Below are positions 15,201 through 27,883 of a stretch of 64,000 nt of DNA, piece after piece. The position numbers were made by a program, and so were the translations under genes. The DNA comes from Lingula anatina. Its lineage: Eukaryota > Brachiopoda > Lingulata > Lingulida > Lingulidae. The notes under the pieces were generated by a model that was given only the letters and a program-made list of their open reading frames with translations, was not told where the DNA came from and did no database searches. The DNA is taken from contig NW_019774402.1 in the NCBI RefSeq assembly GCF_001039355.2, forward strand, positions 27,801-91,800, given 5' to 3'. Every line of letters starts with the position of its first letter. Positions within the stretch are counted from its first letter, which is position 1.

Positions 15201-16056
15201 ATTAATTAACGCCATGGACGTTACCTATGATTTATTAGGTTTGTTAATTCTAATGACATTCACTTTAGGTCAGCTCACTACTGCCAACAATGCATTACGC
15301 AAATGAGTAGCCCCATTTCTTATCACATTATTATATAAAATATGAAAATATAGGCAAAACAGACCGAAAATAAATGCGATATCTCTCTCTGACTGTTATT
15401 TAGACAAGCCAATTCAAACGTCTACCTACACAGTAACGGTGAATCCAGTACTTGAGATTTATTGACAGAAAACTTAATGTTTTGCATTAAACCATGATTG
15501 TGATCGATTCACTCCGTGCACTCATGTGCTTAATGACGTGATACCATCTGGCTGGAAAGATTTCATCCCTTTAAATGAAGGAAGAGGTTAATTGCAGGCC
15601 ACGTGGCGATAGCCCCAACGACCAATTGATAAAGCGTTGAGAGCAATTCATACTGCTTCCAGGTTTGCTTGATGTTAATATGTACATTATAAAAACCTAG
15701 CGACGGTGTGTGTTTACTTTACTTCATAAGGTGAATGTTTATACTCTGTTCAAGTGCATTGAAGTAATTGTTGAAAATACTCTATTGGAAAAGCCCTTTA
15801 GAATATTAATATGAAGGTTGATGATTCTATATGTCCAGCATGTAAATCATAACATGCATGCATGTGTAATGAAATAGCTTAAGAACGACAATTGCACCTA
15901 TAATACTTAATTTGACGTGATGAAATCATATAGCAGATGACTTCTAGCTCAGGTTGAACAATATAATTAATAATTGTAACGATTTATACGCTCAATAAGA
16001 TTAATTTACTTATTTTAAATCGTTCAGTCGTTATGAAGTCAAAAGGTTGCAAAAAA

Positions 16057-16123
<67 letters not shown>

Positions 16124-16829
16124 TAACAACAAAACAGTTGTTTTGAAACACAAAACACAGTTGTTTTGTAATGAACCGAGAATTGCGTGCACCATTAAAT
16201 ATCTACATGCATCGTCCAGCATTAAATATCTAGTTTAAAAAGCTTTGTAGCAATTATCTATTCACTCAAATCTGCAGTCACTTTCATGCCAGGGTCACTT
16301 CCCTATGTCGATTGGTCATATCCATCATGTTAAACCCATTACATGTATATTCAATTATGTAGAAAAAGGATAATACCATTCAACTAGGCTGTGTCACCTG
16401 AAAAAACCAATTAAATGCCTCCATGGTAAATCTGTCACTATCAGTAAAAATGCAAGAATCAGAAAATAATTATCTGTTGTGGACGGTTTTCTCTGCGTCA
16501 TTGAGAGTATTCTGTGGTGCATGTTAAACCTACAGTATTGATTAATATGTATGTTCTCCACGCACATGAAAATGGGCCTGTAGACAAGTTAATTAAGCTC
16601 AGTCAACTGATCTACGCCTTCATAATGAAATAGGTTTATCACTTTCGTCATTTTAATTAGGTAGCCAGTGTTTCCCTTCGCAAACTAAGATTTCAATAAT
16701 ACTCCCAAGAATAACTGTAGTATACTATTAAAACTGGCTGAATGTGGGTGGGTTAATATCTTTGGGGCAGTGAAAACTCCACCATATCTTCATTATCTCT
16801 AGGCATATTATTATCTTGTATCACATTAC

Positions 16830-16860
<31 letters not shown>

Positions 16861-19594
16861 TAGTAGGGCTGTATTACAATGTACCTTAATTCAAGTTTGA
16901 AGATTGGGTCGATACAGATTGTGGAGTCAATGGTGTGGTATGCATGGCGATGGCGTATTGCGTGACACTTCCGTCTTGATGCCACTGACAGTTTAATCTG
17001 CATTTGACAGTTTCATCCAATTACTGACCACACAATTAAATAAGGTGATAGCGGTTATCCTCCTAATTAACAGGCGACAATCTCGATTCTCACAGGTTGA
17101 TGGCATGACCATAAAAAAGCTGTGCAACGAATTACAGTTTTTCTTTTCTTTTCTTTCTTTCTTTTATCTTTCTTTCTTTCTTTTTTGAACAGTATCCATT
17201 GTCTGCTGCAAGCGTAAGATTGCTATCATGAAATTCCAAAATGAAAAATGTTAGTGAAGTTTCGTCAAGAAATTAAAAATATATTGATGTACCTCAGTAA
17301 AAATTGAGTTGCGCGTTTACATAAAGTATGGCGTCAGAGATACTTGTTCCAATCACGTATTTGCAACATACAGTGTATGTTATGATAAAACGTATCCAAA
17401 TGGATAATACCACAGGCTTCAAATGTGCATATATACGGTTTGCATATCTACGTTAGTAAAAAGTATTTTCAAAGCTTGCAATGGCATAAAAAGCAAATTG
17501 TTTACCTATAAACTATTTATTTCCCCAACTCTTTACGATATCCCTGGAAATTGCTGAAGTGATCACCTAAAAGGTGTATGCCAGTCCACACTCAATGCCC
17601 CCTCCCCCATGAGAAATTAAAAGTTATCATATAGAATCTGATTTATGGATGATAAAAGGGAACGGATAGTTTACTACAGCCATATGTTGATTTACAGGCA
17701 CAGGCATGTGTGTTGATTCACCATTACGAAAAATTCAATATTCTCAGACTGAGCATCTTGAATTCAATTTCCTGGTTTTGACAGCGAGTCGATCTGCGGG
17801 AACGAATGCTTTTTTATCTTTATGATAGTCGCCAGGAGCGAGGAGTTATAAGAGATGTCTTCCTATGCAAATGTAATGGTATACTATCCGTATTTGAATG
17901 CCCTAAATGTCATACTATCTATGTCAACATATACTGCATAGGCACTTATCTTTCCTAAGCCAGGCCTGAAAAAACCCAAATAAAACCATCTGATGTCGAT
18001 ATTTCCCTCTATAGTGTACTACAAAACATGACATTTTAAGCGACTGGCCATTCATTTAGGGTTTAATTATTTGATTAGGAATGGTATAAAGCATCGAATC
18101 GAAGTGCATGGGCTGTGCAATGATGCATGAATAGAAAGAAATTTTTATTGTCTAGGAAAATTAGATTAAGTGGGAAAATTAGATGGGATACAGTTCTTTG
18201 TCCACCCCCTTCTGGGTCTCTTGTTTATATCTATTGTGTTAATATTGCATCCGTAATAAATAAATAAATATCCGCAATTTGTTTTCATATCAACTCCTCT
18301 GTTTGGTATTATCTGTTAGAGTAAAGGACTTTCGACAAGCTTTTGTGCTTTGACGCACGTAATATTTTTAAAAATTATTTCTCTCATTTATCTATTTATT
18401 ATCTATACCGTTGCCTGTTAAAATTCATTTTATGATGATATACCAATTTCACAGTGATGTTTAAAAGAAGACCAGGGTTCGTCAATGAGCAGTTGTAAAG
18501 AAATACCATCAAGATTTTGGCAAGTGCAGACATCTGCGTATGACTGTAATGTACTCTGCGTGTATTCTCTTTCCATTGTATCAGTGTTTGTCGCTTGGGT
18601 TTCTCAATAAGTGAATGAAATTATGGCAAATAAATCTCTATAACAAATAAATAAACTAATGAACAGTGGAAATAAAATGAAACTGTAAAAAACAATAAAT
18701 CATAAACATTAAAAAGAATGAAAATAAACGGATGAAAAATTAATTTGAAAAAAATTCTTCATATTCAGTTACAGAAAGTGAACTTGCGATGATACGCAGT
18801 GCTGCAGTTCGTACTCCTACCTTTAATATTCTAAAAGGACTGTCTCGCATATGACATACGGCTCCACTGAAGTTGTCATCATGAGCGGGTGGCTCTGTCG
18901 ATGGCTTGGTCATTTCTAATGTCAAACCCCTTTCTTCAGCCAACATATTTATTTTGACTTCCTTCACACCAGCGATTTTTGCAGAGGTCTTTCTTCCTGA
19001 AAACCAAGAAAACATCTTTGATCTACCAAAGGCCTAAAGGAATTTCAGTCTTTTCGCCCTCCACTGTTCGTTAGATGGTAGTTGCTCATTACCGTTTCGT
19101 ACGTCCGAGGGTCAGTTTGTATATAAAGAGATTTTTCAATCACTGCTCCCCGACGCTAGAATATGCGTCATTATGACTTATATCCTACGTAAAATCTATC
19201 CTGAGCTTTTTGCACGCACTGTAGATGGTATTATCAGTCATAAAATTCTCAATTAACCCAGTTCAAACGTTATTGACATTGCTTATAGCAAGCGGCGAAG
19301 ATACAGTCCGATGAATTCCGAACAATACTCAAACAACAAATATGAAATGAAATTCTGACAATAGCAAATTGGCTAATTGCTGTCTACTGCGATCAATTCT
19401 ATTTAAAATACCTTAAATGACTAGCTTATAGCAAACTGTCGTAGCTCGTAATTAACTTCGATCTCTCTCTGGATGCGATATCACCGTTTAGGCACAGGTT
19501 ACTGTTCCCATGGCAATAGCATAGCGGTGAATTATAATTGGTAAGATTTCCACCTACTGACTTGCAGTTGGTGGGCTTCAAACTTACCTGTCAT
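313..19594 (-). CDS. TRPA1: TRPA1 cation channel, N-terminal ankyrin part (gene runs off the left edge)
   Basis: Transient receptor potential A1 is a plasma-membrane cation channel for irritants and temperature. Exons read on the minus strand, 5' to 3': (19588-19594 candidate), 18821-18996, 9303-9459, 8751-8926, 6830-6937, 6343-6451, 6073-6170, 4894-4941, 4182-4370, 3442-3649, 3077-3239, 2414-2578, 2045-2159, 1604-1773, 1194-1338, 781-876, 313-383. Every junction keeps frame and has an AG acceptor and a GT donor, except one GC donor after 9303. About 730 residues carry 16 ankyrin motifs (such as NTPLHVAV, STPIHLAC, RSPLLLAA, CTPLHYAS, FTPLHLAA), then the TRPA1 pre-S1 linker. Stretches such as SPFRILK, RSPLLLAASR and KVVQLLLQKGAL match insect and vertebrate TRPA1 as I know them. 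S1-S6, pore and C-terminus are not in the window. The first intron is about 9.4 kb. Confidence 0.93.
6174..6231. repeat. (AAT)n microsatellite
   Basis: Uninterrupted trinucleotide run immediately beside the acceptor of TRPA1 exon 6073-6170. On the minus strand the pyrimidine tract of that intron is therefore formed by the microsatellite. Confidence 0.95.
9024..9244. repeat. Tandem duplication, ~112-bp unit, two copies
   Basis: Copy 1 (about 9024-9132) and copy 2 (about 9136-9244) are nearly identical, differing at only a few bases. Both contain GTCAGACAACAAGTAATTAG and end in GGATTTA. They lie in the TRPA1 intron between exons 9303-9459 and 8751-8926. Confidence 0.9.
16057..16122. repeat. 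(ATCT)n/(AT)n compound microsatellite
   Basis: TATC tetranucleotide units pass directly into a TA dinucleotide run, within the first large TRPA1 intron. Confidence 0.95.
16831..16856. repeat. poly-A run
   Basis: A homopolymer of about 26 A. No poly-A-tailed element was recognised next to it. Confidence 0.9.
18821..18996 (-). CDS. TRPA1: TRPA1 5' coding exon with uncertain start
   Basis: This exon ends in SPFRILK followed by the donor AAG|GTAGGA, which joins in phase 0 to VAKSGN of exon 9303-9459. Its 5' border is a strong acceptor (a T-rich tract then TTTTCAG). An upstream donor CAG|GTAAGT at 19586-19587 has the matching phase and supplies ATG ACA G, so a start at 19592-19594 gives M-T-G-R-K. 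Alternatively an in-frame ATG at 19013-19015 could start the protein if the intron is retained or transcription begins there. I prefer the spliced start but cannot prove it. Confidence 0.65.
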
Positions 19595-19720
19595 GTATAA
19601 ATTGTTGATAGTTTCAATAAGTTTCTTCTTTATGAACACATTACGCTGTATGGTTGAAAATGTTGGTTGTAAAGCGTGCTTACACACTGTTTTATCTTTT
19701 TCATTGAAGGACGAATCCAA

Positions 19721-22700
19721 ATGTGTTTAAATTCATCACAAGTGTGAACAGTTCAAAATAAGGCAATGATTCATGGCCTTACTTAAACGACAGGCAATCA
19801 ATTCCAGTAAAATAATTATCAGTGCCACTTATTCCTTAACTGACAGGGCTCTTTCTTTGCAGATACAATATCAAGTTCCTGTTTTTATGACAGTTGGAAT
19901 GTTGTTCAACTGTAAAAAAAGACATACATCTGTACCATTGTATCTTTTTATCCACAAGATATCAATGTTGCTGTAGCTCCTTTCATTGACTTTGGTGTGT
20001 TTCATCCTTGAAACTTATGGTATTCAAGCATGTCATTTATCACGCTGTTAAAAGGTATCACGGTCTCCAGATAAAGGAAGAGAGTTAACAAAGCCAACTT
20101 GTCATAGCAACTATATGTACATGTTTAAATATTTACTAGGAGCGACTTCATTGACGTCACCTTAATTAAGAAGTATATAAAGTATTAAAATATGAATTGA
20201 AATCAATATGTGTAAATAAAGAAAGTAAAGCTAAATTCATAGTTATATTGGTGATAAAACATCGTGCGATATGGTATATGATAGACAAAACCTCGTATTA
20301 CTGATTAATACCTTAATTGTCACCCTCGTGGTTATGTGATCTATTTACCATCGTGCTTGGTTAAATATGTCAGAGAGCATTTACTGTGACAAAACGTTGT
20401 CCCCTAATTAAGTCGTGTTCACTTTTGCTCTGTTGATACAATATATAAGTATTACTGTATATAACGCACATAACTCGGTTGTTGTTGGTGAGATTTATGT
20501 TCAAGTTCATACAATGTATACAGCCATAACACCTGTGATATTATTGCGCGTACATTTCTATACAATGGCATATTTGGGCAAGGAATCGCATTTTTTATAT
20601 TTTAGAATTCAATTATTAGCAAAATGATAAGAAATCTTCAAAATCTAAGGAAAACTTACCGGTACAGCTGCATTTATTCAGACTTTAACTGAAATATGAA
20701 ATTGGCAAAGATCATGGACTACATGTACTTCAAATAATGAAAATTGGACGTGCAAACCATCCTATAGAGCCCATTCCATCACTGGGAGTATTGCTTGCAT
20801 ATAGAGTTTCTTCAAAATAAAGCTTTCATCTTCTGACCTGGAGAGCTGTCTTCGAGAGCTCTCATCAGCAAAATTGAAATCGATCTAATGTAAGATGTTC
20901 ATGAACGGATACTCAAAACTCTAATAGCTACACACACTTACCCCCATTATTAACATCATCTCGCTAATTCTTTTAAAGTATCCAATAAATAGACTGACAA
21001 ACTGAAATACTGTTTACTTACTTCCTGCCTTAATGACATATAAAAGTGAATAAAATGCAAGAACGGCCCATTGTATTGCTCTGGTGATCTGCCTAACACA
21101 CCTGCAGCAGAAACATTAAATGGTGGTGTGTGGCATATTACTCAAGGTACCTGGATGTATCTTTCCTTTACTCGTGGCATGCCAATGGTGCTGTTAAACA
21201 GACTTTGCCATTGCATTTAATGGTAAAGTATTAGACGTGGACCTAAGTAGTTTGTTGTGCGGTGCATTGTGGTTTCTGAAAATATCAGAATGAATATATT
21301 CTACGTTCTTTGATGTTTAAAGTGGTTCTGGTTCTGGAAGTGATTGTCATGTACCCGCTTGTAGCGAGTTGATTTGCTTTTGGTATTCCAGTCTTACTGA
21401 TAACAATTAACATCAAACATTTGCGAATCCTGAGTATTGAGAAAAGTATTCAGACTCCTTATTATCACGTTTTATTAGCTGAATTACGTACATGTGGTAT
21501 TGTTCTGTGTCTCAGGGCGTGCCGTGTTCCCTTGAATAGAGAGTAGGATTTACACATAATTTTAAATTAATAACGTTTTCACTTAAATTTCAATATTTCT
21601 AGGGCGACTATGAAAGTTGATACAATGATTACATAATGGTGGAGAAGGGTACCTGGAAAATAAATACTGCATATGCACATACACATGTTTATAGCTCATG
21701 CTAGGCAAATGGCAATTTATACATGTAAATATGTCAGCAGTTCATGTTAATGTAAATCAATTTTGATATTCCAATCTTATTCATCAGCAGCACGTTTTAG
21801 TCTTTGTACCAAGCTATGTAAATGTCTGGTATGTACAGAGGGCCACAAAGACCATGTTATATTCAAGATTCAACAACCAAACAGCTTACAAAAACCAACC
21901 CTAATATTACCATTCGTGCACAAGACGGTTGGGGCACTGGTAGACTTTTCACTTTATATCTATAAGAAAAACATAAAGACTTCCACAATCTCATCAACTG
22001 ACTATAGCTATAACTACCCACTCCATCTTTCGGCAACCCGATCTATTTAAAAATATTTGATTAATGTCACGGAGATTATGTACCCGACGTCCTCAAAATG
22101 CCCTAATTGATATATAGGGATAGGACCTTGAGAGAAGGCAAGATTTCAATCTACACGACATCAAATACTCTAAATTCTTGCCGTTTAGATTTTCCATCCT
22201 GTCACCAAAAGCAGCTTACAAACCTTTGTACTAAAAAAGGTAGCTTGGTGTTCGTCACACTGTGTAACATCAAAGCAGAGTGATTGCATACAGGTTTGAC
22301 TTGTACATCGTTAGCTTCTGTTCTGTGTATTAAGTTATTTTTTCTTTTCCAGTGTGGTCTACGGTGTATTCACGGTTTTTGTCAAGGGGTAGGATGCATA
22401 AGGAAAATTGCGATAGGCAATTTTAATACAATATGTAGGTCTCAGAAAAATTGTCCCTTTTTTGGGGGGGGGGGGGGAGGGGGATAACTCAGCAGCTGTA
22501 CTTCACGGGTATATCAGGCATACAGTATAAATCTGTCATAATTCATCACGCCCTGCTTTTACTGGGGTGGTTGACACCGAGAAGCAATTCGAATCATGTT
22601 TGTTGTTGAATTTCATTCTTCTTGTGAAATATTCACTTCCTTTATGTTATCTTATCTCTGTTAGTCTTCTTGCATTCTCTTCCGAAATAATATCCTGTGG

Positions 22701-25700
22701 TTATCTCTTCGGCTGTCACTCAAATTAACCTCATCTATAGAAAATAGACATAAATCGTCCTGCTCGCATTAAAATATTGACGATTTTTGTTAAAAAGTTT
22801 GTCAAGGTTAATGGGTTATCGATGGGGATTTGTATTAAAAAAAACATTTGGTTACGAAGATATTAGATATTATGTTTTTACATGTTATTTACTCATAGCA
22901 AAAATAAATTGCTGCCGCGAATTTGCAAGAGGAAATTTACCTTTCAAATCAGGTACTGTTTTGATTTGGAAGGATATGAAGACTTCTTGCAAACTTGCTG
23001 CAAACTGTAGATCTCTTGAAAATGTGCAGCAAATTTGCAGCAACGATTTTTCTTGCAGCAACCTGCTAACAGTTTCTTGCCAACTAAATTGCTCCAAACT
23101 TCTCATTTTGCCAGAGGTCGCCTAATGTTTTTACAAAGCATTAGACAACAGAACGGAAGGGGGGACTACTCCAAAAGTTAAATGTAAAATCTAACGTTCT
23201 ATAGACATTACGAAATTGTAAATTTAGCGCATCGATTACTTAACTGCTTTTTCAAAAGGTCTATGAATCTTCAAAAGGTGGTGATAAATAACCGCCCCTA
23301 CAGTTTTTGTAAGGTCAAGTTTAAGATAGAAACAAATGCATGAATGTGACTGTCCATTATTTACAGGCTCCATTCTGACATCCGACAGAAAGAGAAGTCA
23401 TCTTTACAGATGTCTCACTGATACTGTTCGTCTTCTCCAATTGTCTCCCATCGTATAATCTCACACGATAGAATTCCACAGAGATAAACATTTATTTAGA
23501 AGTAGGTAAGAATAGCATTCATTGCAAAGATTAACAATTAATCAAGACACTAGATGTCTTCTTATAGGCTCTTTCTTAGTTCAGTGCAGTCTTGGTTTAC
23601 CTTACATTAGATGAATACAATGTTTAGGTTTTCAGATAGTGATTGGCATTTAAAATCGCCTTACAACTCAGTTCAACCGAATTTGAAAAAGAATGGCAAA
23701 TACAGACAGACAGACTAACTACCTTTCTATTTGTGACGACTGTTGGCGGCTAACTGAATGACTAACTAGACTACTCTGGATTGTTGCAATTTGGTTATAA
23801 AAGAAAATAGTGGTACTTAGCTGTCAAAATGAGAACACCTGGGTAAGCCAACACTATTTAACAATTAAAATGAATTTATGATGAATTTTAGGTGGAGGGA
23901 AATGTGGAAAGGCGGCCACTTTATTCGTTTTAAAAACAAAATGACGGGCCTGCCTTCTTGTGAAAATATTTTTTAAAAACTACATGTACTGTACCTACCT
24001 TTCAAAATGGCCCTTGATTTTAAGTTTTTCAAAAAACGATACATCACAATGCTATGATCAATATCCGTTGTATCGTTGAATCGGGATGTAGCTAACTCCT
24101 TTTGCTCCTGTCTCTTTTCTCAAGACTCTGGTTCCACCGGTGGTCTCGAAACAGGAACGCTTAAACAAGGCTCAAACATTGTACAACATTGCTGTGAAAC
24201 CTTGTATTATGATGACACAGTTACAAGACACACAAGTTACCATTTAACAGGTAGAGCGCAATGACACAAAGATGGATGAAGAAGAAGCACCGTCCGCACT
24301 TAGCCGTATTCTCCACTTTCAACAAAATATAGCTAGATGGTTTTAAACATACGCCTACAGGAGATAATTGCTAGCCGCCGGAGATGCACGCGTAAACAGA
24401 CACGTGACATTTTCAGGACACATTCTGGTGCTAATTGTGTATAAATTTTATGACATTTGGTGGCGTGCTTTGGATTGTATGGCCATTTTGTTTACTACTA
24501 TGAAAATTATTGTGGAAAATTATTTTTGAGTAGCTGCATGTTCTTAATTGAGAAGAATGATATAAATATTTGGATATCTTTATCAGTTTCTTTACTTTTC
24601 TTAATCGTAAGTTGTGTTAAAAGTACACTCTATATGTTATACCCGCCACATGGATTTTCCAGGGAAAATAAACAACGTTTGTGTACTAAATAATAATTTA
24701 TCTATCCCTCTCTGTAGTGGGGTTTGACCCTTTAAAAAATTTATAATGGTTGATTTTAGCTTTAGTCATTTAACAGCGACCATTTTCCTATAAGCTCCAA
24801 TGGAAATATCAACATCAGGTATGCTCAAGAAACAAAATTTAAGAGTTAAATCATTTTAAGATGTAAGGTTATGCAAGTTGTGGATGACAAAAATAAGCAA
24901 TTTGGAGATTTACAAACCCATGGAGTGTACCTTTAAATGTGATTAATGAAATAAAAACACTGTTTAAAACGGTAAACAACTGTCAAGTGATAATTCAGAG
25001 ATCAAATCAACAAATTCAGTTTTTATTGTTACGCTTACCTTTTGGTCAATTTATAATTCAAAGAAGATACAGCATGGCGTAACAATTTAGACAATTACTT
25101 GTCACGCACAATTACATATACAATTAATGACACTCTCCTTTGTACTGTTGTCCCATCCGTATAGCGATGTTCTTCTACATTAATAGCAAAGACCTACCTG
25201 CTGGTTCCGTAGGTGGCTTCATATCGTTTTCCCAAGCTACGGCTGTGTTTTGTCTACTGTCCAGTGGCAGGGGTGCTTAAATATCCATTTATGCCAAGAG
25301 AGACAGGTGGAATATTCCCAGGAATCTTTATGCTCTATTTCAAAGAAATCTCTCCTGTATATGTCGATATGGCGCGTTGTGCTAAGTCATCTTATACAAA
25401 ACAAATGGTGTTTTATTATACCACGTACCACTAGTTCTGTCTACTATAGTCTGCTTTCATTTTCATTAGGCGAGAAATCCTGTCAAAGTAATATCATCTA
25501 GCAAAGAGTACCTTAATTTATTCTATTTAAAATTTACCTGTACGTTCAATAACGACTGTAAATACTTCTATACATCAATGACAGCGCTTACTTTATTTTG
25601 ATACACGTTCCAATAAACCTCCCTTTTTTGCTTTAAACACATGATTATGAGTTTTATGAGACGAAATGAAAGTTTTCAAAAGTACATGTATATACATGTC

Positions 25701-26640
25701 AAGTGTCGATCATTAAAAGAGCATTGTTTATGTTTTAGAATATATAACCAGCGTGCTGGACAGAAAAAATATGTTGAGCAATAAACTTAAAACTACATGT
25801 AACTAATTTTAATTGTTAAAACAATAAAATGCCGTTTCTCATATACATGTCAAACTTTTACCTTGGTAGGTAGGACTGGGCATGAAATTTGAAAAATAAA
25901 TCACAAAACAAGAATATTCAGTATTTGAAGTTCAACTCCGTAGTGGGATCAACGGCTACTTCTAAAAATAGAATTATGTTATTAAGAACTAAATTCTATG
26001 CTGTGTCGTCAGCCTCTCTAGTCTTCTGCGTCTGTCCATCCGTCTTATAAGGACAACAATGATCATCTGGCTTATTATCAGTCCATGCAGACCTTCCTTT
26101 ACTGAAGTTTGAAAGGGGGGTTTATTCCTAGCTATATGTTTCGTTTTCTGGAGATGTTCTTAGGGTGACTGGGTTAGAAGTGATGAATAAATATGAAAGA
26201 GTCAGAATATATCGAAGAACGCCCAAATAACGCTCGTCGGTCTAGCAGGAGGCAGAAATATCGCAGAATGGCCGCTACTGATGGCCAATGAAGCTACAGA
26301 GAACGCGGCGAGGATGCTCAGTTGTCGCTCAAAGATTGAAATGGACGCCGTAGGTTGCACAGGAGACGCACAGGGGAGGCAGGCAATTCGCTCAGCGGAC
26401 TCACAGATCGCTCAATAGACGGACAGATCGCTCGTAGTTTTACTGGTAAAATCAAGATTCGGTCGTTTAAAGGTCGCGCAACGTCACTGAGACACAATTT
26501 TATTGCTTTGGCGACCAGTTGTGCATCCTGACCAGATTTTTGATCGCAGAAGGGACGCAGGAAGGACGCCTCCCAGTGTAAAAGGGGCTTAACCGAGGGC
26601 AATGTCCTTTGTGTAAGCACAGTACCCACTGAAATAGCTG
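19721..26640. other. Divergent intergenic region between TRPA1 and phosphatase paralog A
   Basis: No coding region was recognised on either strand. Open frames are short and lack family motifs or consistent splice signals. It holds a poly-G run at about 22464-22483, a stretch around 22920-23100 with repeated TTGCAGCAA-like words, and a comparatively GC-rich block around 26220-26600 ending in CCAGTGTAAAAGGGGC that resembles one end of a transposon. The flanking genes are transcribed away from each other, so upstream control elements of both should lie here. Confidence 0.5.
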
Positions 26641-26642
26641 TA

Positions 26643-26965
26643 ATCGCCTCATGTGATAGGAAAAAGGAAAGAAAGACGTACATAAAATCGCCTTTTTTGA
26701 TAGAAAAAGGAAAATAAAGACGTACCTAAAACCGCCTTTACTTGGTCGGAAAAAGGTTATAAACACGTAACTGCAATCGCCTTTATTTGATCAGAAAAGT
26801 TTATTATAATGACGTTGTACTTAAAATCGCATTTACTTGATCAGAAAAGGGTTGTAAAGACGAAACTACGATCGCCTTTATTTGGTAGGGGAAAGGGTTA
26901 TAATAATGTTGTAACTAAAAAAGCATTTACCTGATCGGAAAAGGGTTATTGTTGTGTATAGATGT
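26643..26965. repeat. Degenerate minisatellite, ~45-50-bp unit, about 7 copies
   Basis: Each unit starts with a TCGCCTTTA-like word and continues TTGATCGGAAAAGG...TAAAGACGTA...TAAAA. Unit starts lie near 26643, 26689, 26733, 26777, 26827, 26872 and 26922. The array ends about 315 bases before the first ATG of phosphatase paralog A. No equivalent array precedes paralog B. Confidence 0.85.
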
Positions 26966-27279
26966 CTGTACTTAATCGGAATGACGTAATAATATTGCTA
27001 CTCCAATTTTCAGCCGAGGCATAAAAGGGTCGTAAACCCGTATAGTCTCTGACCTTTCCGATTCGACTTTACACGACTGAAAAGGCTTGTAAAGAAAATA
27101 ACGAGAGTCATTTTCTGAAGTGAAAAGTAGCTGAAAACTGATTTTTTTGTGCTATGTTAATCTATTATTCTGCGAGAATAGAAATGCTCTTTTGTTAACA
27201 TACCTGAGGTCCAACACTAAAAACACAACAGCAGCGTGCTATGGCATATTTGTCAAGTGTGTGTATAATAAAGGAAAAA

Positions 27280-27883
27280 ATGGCTGCCCTGGCTAGGCCG
27301 ACTTGCCTCCTGTTTGTTTGGATAATATTTTTAACAGGTAAACAGTACAAATCATCGCATATAGAATAACATTTTTTAGTATGTATCTAGGTTATAGTTA
27401 AAGTATCTTTGATCTTGCCCAATGTGTGATCAGTGTATTTTTATTTGCGACCCACATCTATTTACTTTTTGTGACGTGAGCAATGAGCTTAGTATCCCGA
27501 GTTCAAACTAGAGTGTCGTGAAAAGCGCCCAGAGAAAAGTCAGACCAAATATAACCATATTTTGTCTAGCCTAAGAGGCTCTTTTGTTACTTTTAACTGT
27601 TGGTCGATATGTTCTATACCTATGTCGATCTCAATCATGCCGGGGTACATGTACCTGCTGGTTATGACATTTTCAATTATAAATGTAACAATGTTTATTT
27701 GTTCTCTCTCTCTATCACCAGGAAACCTATGCACGTGCTGTATGGAAGGTAACGGTTACTTTGGCTGGCAGTGTGACACTGTGACTGGGTGTTTCTGTAA
27801 AAAAGGACAGAGATGTCAACGTACTCTAAGAACATGTCCTGGACACTGTGTGGACAACCCCTGGGGAATAGGATGTCATGATG
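27280..27883 (+). CDS. Paralog A: signal peptide and Cys-rich module
   Basis: Exon 1 encodes a 19-residue hydrophobic leader (MAALARPT then [11 protein letters not shown]), a typical signal peptide, ending in phase 1. Exon 2 encodes 53 residues with about ten cysteines, including [25 protein letters not shown] and [12 protein letters not shown] do not recognise this as a named domain; spacing is loosely EGF-like. It is nearly identical to the paralog B module, and both exon ends are phase 1. Confidence 0.9.

Larger units (their letters stand above)
9460..18820 (-). other. Large TRPA1 intron, no gene recognised
   Basis: About 9.4 kb between two phase-0 TRPA1 exons. It is AT-rich, and the only open frames are short and unlike any protein I recognise. 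It contains simple repeats: (GA)n near 12513, (ATCT)n/(AT)n at 16057-16122, a poly-A run at 16831-16856 and TTTC repeats near 17143-17183. An unannotated regulatory element or alternative first exon could be hidden here; nothing in the sequence proves one. Confidence 0.6.

Noticed and set aside
22787-23125. 112-residue frame with repeated Cys/Asn/Leu words
   Set aside because: Created by repeated TTGCAGCAA-like DNA words open on both strands; more likely a repeat than a gene.
26318-26683. 121-residue minus-strand open frame
   Set aside because: Falls in a comparatively GC-rich block whose right end (CCAGTGTAAAAGGGGC) looks like a transposon terminus; the translation has no known motif.
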